NCBI GenBank assembly: GCA_022843805.1
Contig: JALHMY010000099.1
Coordinates: 1-35,631, forward strand
Reading direction: 5' to 3'
DNA: 35,631 bases
Source: Fuerstiella sp.
Lineage (GTDB): Bacteria; Planctomycetota; Planctomycetia; Planctomycetales; Planctomycetaceae
The translations under genes were made by a program, and so were the position numbers. Positions within the stretch are counted from its first letter, which is position 1, and the number at the start of each line of letters is the position of its first letter. A model generated the notes under the pieces. It did not search any database. It saw only the letters and a program-made list of their open reading frames with translations, and had not been told where the DNA came from. This document shows, piece after piece, positions 33,388 through 35,631 of this stretch.

Positions 33388-33459
33388 ACCGCCCGGTGCG
33401 GACCCGCACGCCGGGTGGTGTGGGAGAGGCTCACCCGCAAGTCTGACCCCTATCCCGAT
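33208..33459 (+). mobile_element. group II intron remnant 3 with intact 3' end
   Basis: After the maturase stop, GAACCGCCCGGTGCGGACC and GCACGCCGGGTGG form a domain V-like hairpin, followed by a short domain VI and the terminus CCTATCCCGAT, typical of bacterial class C introns. The 3' flank is TTGTTCGCC, the right box of an attC-like palindrome. Confidence 0.75.
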
Positions 33460-33475
33460 TTGTTCGCCTTCGCGA
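33460..33475. repeat. right box of an attC-like palindrome (j)
   Basis: TTGTTCGCCTTCGCGA matches the right edge of palindromes d and i. The left half is absent, separated by the intron remnant. Confidence 0.55.
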
Positions 33476-33478
33476 TTC

Positions 33479-33682
33479 TTAATTCTGAACTGATGCTCGC
33501 GCCTCTTCGCTGGCCTCGAACACTGCAAGCTCCTCGTTCAGGCGAGCAATCAGCTTACGGATCCCAGCTTTTGTAAAGCCTTTGTCACCAATGGCGTGTT
33601 GCTTCTGCAATTCCGTCAATCGCTGCTCAAGTTCACGCAGTTCTGACGTAGCTCTCTCATATTCGACGGTACTGCTGATCAC
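33479..33682 (-). CDS. small coiled-coil partner of the DUF6932 gene
   Basis: 67 residues, almost all helical with heptads (TSELRELEQRLTELQKQHAI, RKLIARLNEELAVFEASEE). The ATG overlaps the stop of the upstream DUF6932 gene by 4 nt (ATGA), so it is translationally coupled. Such small helical proteins often accompany DUF6932 nucleotidyltransferase-like proteins; an antitoxin-like role is inferred. Confidence 0.75.
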   Translation of the reverse strand: MISSTVEYERATSELRELEQRLTELQKQHAIGDKGFTKAGIRKLIARLNEELAVFEASEEARASVQN

Positions 33683-34107
33683 AGTTCGATCTCCACAACG
33701 CCTTTGCGACGACCATCGGGTTCACGTGTGCGGCTGAAAAAGTCTACCCAATCATCCCAGTCCCGGCGATCTTCAGCGGCCACAATTTCTTCTGGCTGTC
33801 TGGTCAGCAACGCGTGCTCAAGCTCAAGTGCCGGAAATATACCACGGGCTACCTGATCGAGAAAATCGTTCGGCAGCCAAATCACGGCATCGACATCTTC
33901 AGGAGCAGGTTTGGCAGTGACAAAACTGCCGTCCACAAAGAACCGCTTTGCCCTGACATATCGAGCAATTTCCACCCAACGAAGCAGGCGTTGAACGAGG
34001 CGACGTCTTGATGTGGATGTCGTTCCAAAACGGCTGACCACTTCTTGCTCGGTGGCGAGGTGCAGACCAATTGGTAAGTAGCCGTCATCACGAAATTCGG
34101 GGATCAT
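33679..34107 (-). CDS. DUF6932 family nucleotidyltransferase-like protein
   Basis: 142 residues. MIPEFRDDGYLPIGLHLATE at the start, RRRLVQRLLRWVEIARY, FFVDGSFVTAKPAPEDVDAV (Gly-Ser followed by a D-x-D pair, the nucleotidyltransferase active-site pattern), and a C-terminal DDWVDFFSRTREPDGRRKGVV. This is the DUF6932 layout. With the overlapping small gene it forms a two-gene unit between palindromes j and k, probably toxin-antitoxin-like; not proven. Confidence 0.85.
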   Translation of the reverse strand: MIPEFRDDGYLPIGLHLATEQEVVSRFGTTSTSRRRLVQRLLRWVEIARYVRAKRFFVDGSFVTAKPAPEDVDAVIWLPNDFLDQVARGIFPALELEHALLTRQPEEIVAAEDRRDWDDWVDFFSRTREPDGRRKGVVEIEL

Positions 34108-34132
34108 TCTTTTGATTGGTCAATTGTGTTGG

Positions 34133-34225
34133 GGCGAACGACCGGGTTCAGCGGGCGGGCGCGATTGAGCAACCATTGCGAAAACGCTTTATCGCCCGCT
34201 CCGTCTGCAACCCTTTGCTCGTCGC
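34133..34225. repeat. attC-like imperfect palindrome k
   Basis: GGCGAACGACCGGGTTCAG and CGGGCGGGCGCG pair with TCGCCCGCTCCG and TGCAACCCTTTGCTCGTC. Very close to palindrome g in its left half. Confidence 0.82.
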
Positions 34226-34245
34226 ATTTTATCGTTGAAGGACGC

Positions 34246-34476
34246 CTACCACCAGAATCCCCACCAGTTTTCTTTCAACCACTCAATGAATCCAGCACCG
34301 AGAAAGAACCCCAACACCCCGCAGGCAATCGCCCCAATCAGAATTGTATCGCCGGTAAAAAATGGCGGATCATCGAAAAGGAACATACAAGCGCCAAGTC
34401 CAAGGCCTCCACCGGCAAGAGCTCCGAAGAACGTGCCGCCGATTACATTTCCTAGATTGCTTTCGTCGTTCGACAT
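34246..34476 (-). CDS. small glycine-rich membrane protein
   Basis: 76 residues with two membrane helices (about 9-32 and 43-62) rich in Gly and Ala (GGTFFGALAGGGLGLGACMF; GAIACGVLGFFLGAG) and a Trp-rich end (NWWGFWW). It lies exactly between palindromes k and l, 20 nt from k, a classic one-gene cassette layout. No function can be assigned. Confidence 0.75.
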   Translation of the reverse strand: MSNDESNLGNVIGGTFFGALAGGGLGLGACMFLFDDPPFFTGDTILIGAIACGVLGFFLGAGFIEWLKENWWGFWW

Positions 34477-34607
34477 TGTGAGACTCGCGGTAGCACCGAA
34501 TGATGGTTGTAGTCGCTATTCGTGCGCGAGGATGAAATATTGGCATGTACGAGGCGTGCGCTGAAAATGCCCAACGGTACAGAACTTTAGGCGTCCCTGC
34601 GTTGTCG

Positions 34608-34701
34608 CGACGAACGACCTCGATCACCCAGCGGCAGGAGATCGCACACAATTGTCAGAAAACGAGCCACCGCCGCTTGGCGCGCATCGCATGGTTCGCG
34701 G
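34608..34701. repeat. attC-like imperfect palindrome l
   Basis: GACGAACGACCTCGATCACCC and AGCGGC pair with GCCGCTTGG and GCGCATCGCATGGTTCGCG. The stop codon of the SIMPL gene follows at 34703. Confidence 0.78.
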
Positions 34702-34702
34702 C

Positions 34703-35383
34703 TTACTCGGTAAGTTCAAATACGACATGAATTTTGCTTTCGATTGTGATTGTTGGAGCACGCTCAGGGTTACTCTCAACTACTTCAACGGAATAGAGAG
34801 CGCCTCCAAATGCTTCATTTGATTCAGTTTCAATCTTGAGTGGCCTGCCGACTTTTGCGTCAAATCCTGCGGCGATCGCTGCTGCTCGCTCTTTCGAATC
34901 GGCGATGGCCTTTTGCATGGACTCTCCCCTGAGTTCTGATTCGCGGCTCGACAGAAACTCAACATTCCGAACACGGTTGGCACCCGCCAAAACTGCCTTA
35001 TCGAGAAAAGCTGATACGGTCACTGTGCTGGACAATTTTGCATAAACGGTCCGCTTCACTTCATACGCAGTAACTGAATAGACACCATTTTCCGCTTCAG
35101 AGTAGTGATGCGTTATTTCATGCGGTGTGAAGCGCACGTCCACAGTTTCGATGCCACTGGATTTTATGGCGTCACGCACCGCTGTGAACTTTCGATCGAC
35201 CAACTGCTTTGCCTTCGAAAGCTCTGCGTCAACTTCAACAACACTTAACCGAACCATCGCGATATCTGGCTCGACTTCAATCTTCCCTCGCCCAGTCACT
35301 GATATGGATCTGACGTCATCAGCGAAAGTGCTGGGTAACAACATCGCGATCGCGACTGAAACAACGGTCAGTTTTGACCACAT
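34703..35383 (-). CDS. SIMPL (DUF541) domain-containing exported protein
   Basis: 226 residues. A signal peptide (MWSKLTVVSVAIAMLLPSTFA) precedes the SIMPL domain: ISVTGRGKIEVEPDIAMVRL, EVDAELSKAKQLVDRKFTAV, a YEVKRTVYAKL strand, NVEFLSSRESELRGESMQKA with AIADSKERAAAIA, and a C-terminal ITIESKIHVVFEL. Family members are periplasmic or outer-membrane-associated proteins of uncertain role; some form ring oligomers. Single-gene unit between palindromes l and m. Confidence 0.92.
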   Translation of the reverse strand: MWSKLTVVSVAIAMLLPSTFADDVRSISVTGRGKIEVEPDIAMVRLSVVEVDAELSKAKQLVDRKFTAVRDAIKSSGIETVDVRFTPHEITHHYSEAENGVYSVTAYEVKRTVYAKLSSTVTVSAFLDKAVLAGANRVRNVEFLSSRESELRGESMQKAIADSKERAAAIAAGFDAKVGRPLKIETESNEAFGGALYSVEVVESNPERAPTITIESKIHVVFELTE

Positions 35384-35427
35384 TCAACGTACTCCAATCG
35401 GGAGTGTGCGGATCTTGTTTTTTATAG

Positions 35428-35516
35428 CGACGAACGACGAAGGTCACCGGGCGGGCGCAGGTGTCGTTCCATTTCAAAACCGGCTCGTTCGCCCGCTCCG
35501 GTGCACCGATTGGTTC
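35428..35516. repeat. attC-like imperfect palindrome m, interrupted at GTTC
   Basis: GACGAACGACGAAGGTCACC and GGGCGGGCGC pair with TTCGCCCGCTCCGGTGCACC and GATTGGTTC. An IS91-like left end starts directly after GTTC. Confidence 0.8.
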
Positions 35517-35631
35517 AAGTAAGCCGCTGGCGCGGCGGTGGTTGGCTTTGTTGAATGATACGGGAATCGTTTAGCGTTTGGCAATGGGGAGTGGTCAATC
35601 TGTCTGTCGTTGGGGCGTCGTTGGATGCTCC
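35517..35631 (+). mobile_element. IS91-like element left end, cut by the window edge
   Basis: AAGTAAGCCGCTGGCGCGGC and the leader (GAATCGTTTAGCGTTTGGCA, GTCGTTGGGGCGTCGTTGGA) match remnant 2 at 26140-26255. The coding part lies outside the window. Confidence 0.65.

Overview
The window looks like a chromosomal segment of a planctomycete. This is inferred from a DUF1501 protein with a twin-arginine leader, a DUF3500 protein, a TIGR03067 secreted protein, two soluble Ser/Thr kinases next to core metabolic genes, and dispersed palindromic repeats of the GEAPAEP type that are common in this phylum. I cannot name the genus. No rRNA, tRNA or CRISPR array was seen.

Left edge (1-1087): an exact 200-bp tandem repeat array, cut by the window edge. 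Each unit carries an inverted pair of a 26-bp GC-rich arm.

Housekeeping half (about 1.1-15.9 kb): dense and mostly unbroken. It holds an exported tyrosine/dual-specificity phosphatase, a LysE exporter, DUF1501, a secreted Tyr/Ala/Val-rich protein, an alpha/beta hydrolase, miaA, DUF420, a DgkA-type kinase, DUF3500 with a clean terminator, and a 2TM K+ channel with RCK domains. The likely operon rpe - degenerate histidine phosphatase - accD follows, then two Ser/Thr protein kinases.

Accessory half (about 15.9 kb to the end): an array of single genes or gene pairs, nearly all on the minus strand. They are separated by 85-95 bp imperfect palindromes with outer arms close to GRCGAAC...GTTCGYC. 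Genes include SUKH-type immunity-like proteins, DUF1569, a YdeI-like protein, DUF6487, DUF4375, TIGR03067, a VOC protein, SIMPL, small membrane proteins, and toxin-antitoxin-like pairs (nucleotidyltransferase pair, DUF6932 pair, and a decayed clan AA protease pair). The layout resembles an integron cassette array without a visible integrase (a CALIN), but the core boxes are not the canonical GTTRRRY. The palindromes are also insertion points. Three IS91-like element left ends sit directly after the GTTC of a palindrome, and the 3' end of a group II intron abuts the TTGTTCGCC of another.

Between cassettes lie decayed mobile DNA (tyrosine recombinase/IS91-like transposase fragments, three group II intron remnants), duplicated repeat blocks, a GxxExxY remnant and MITE-like palindromes. 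The left half is a stable core region and the right half a recombination-active gene-acquisition zone.
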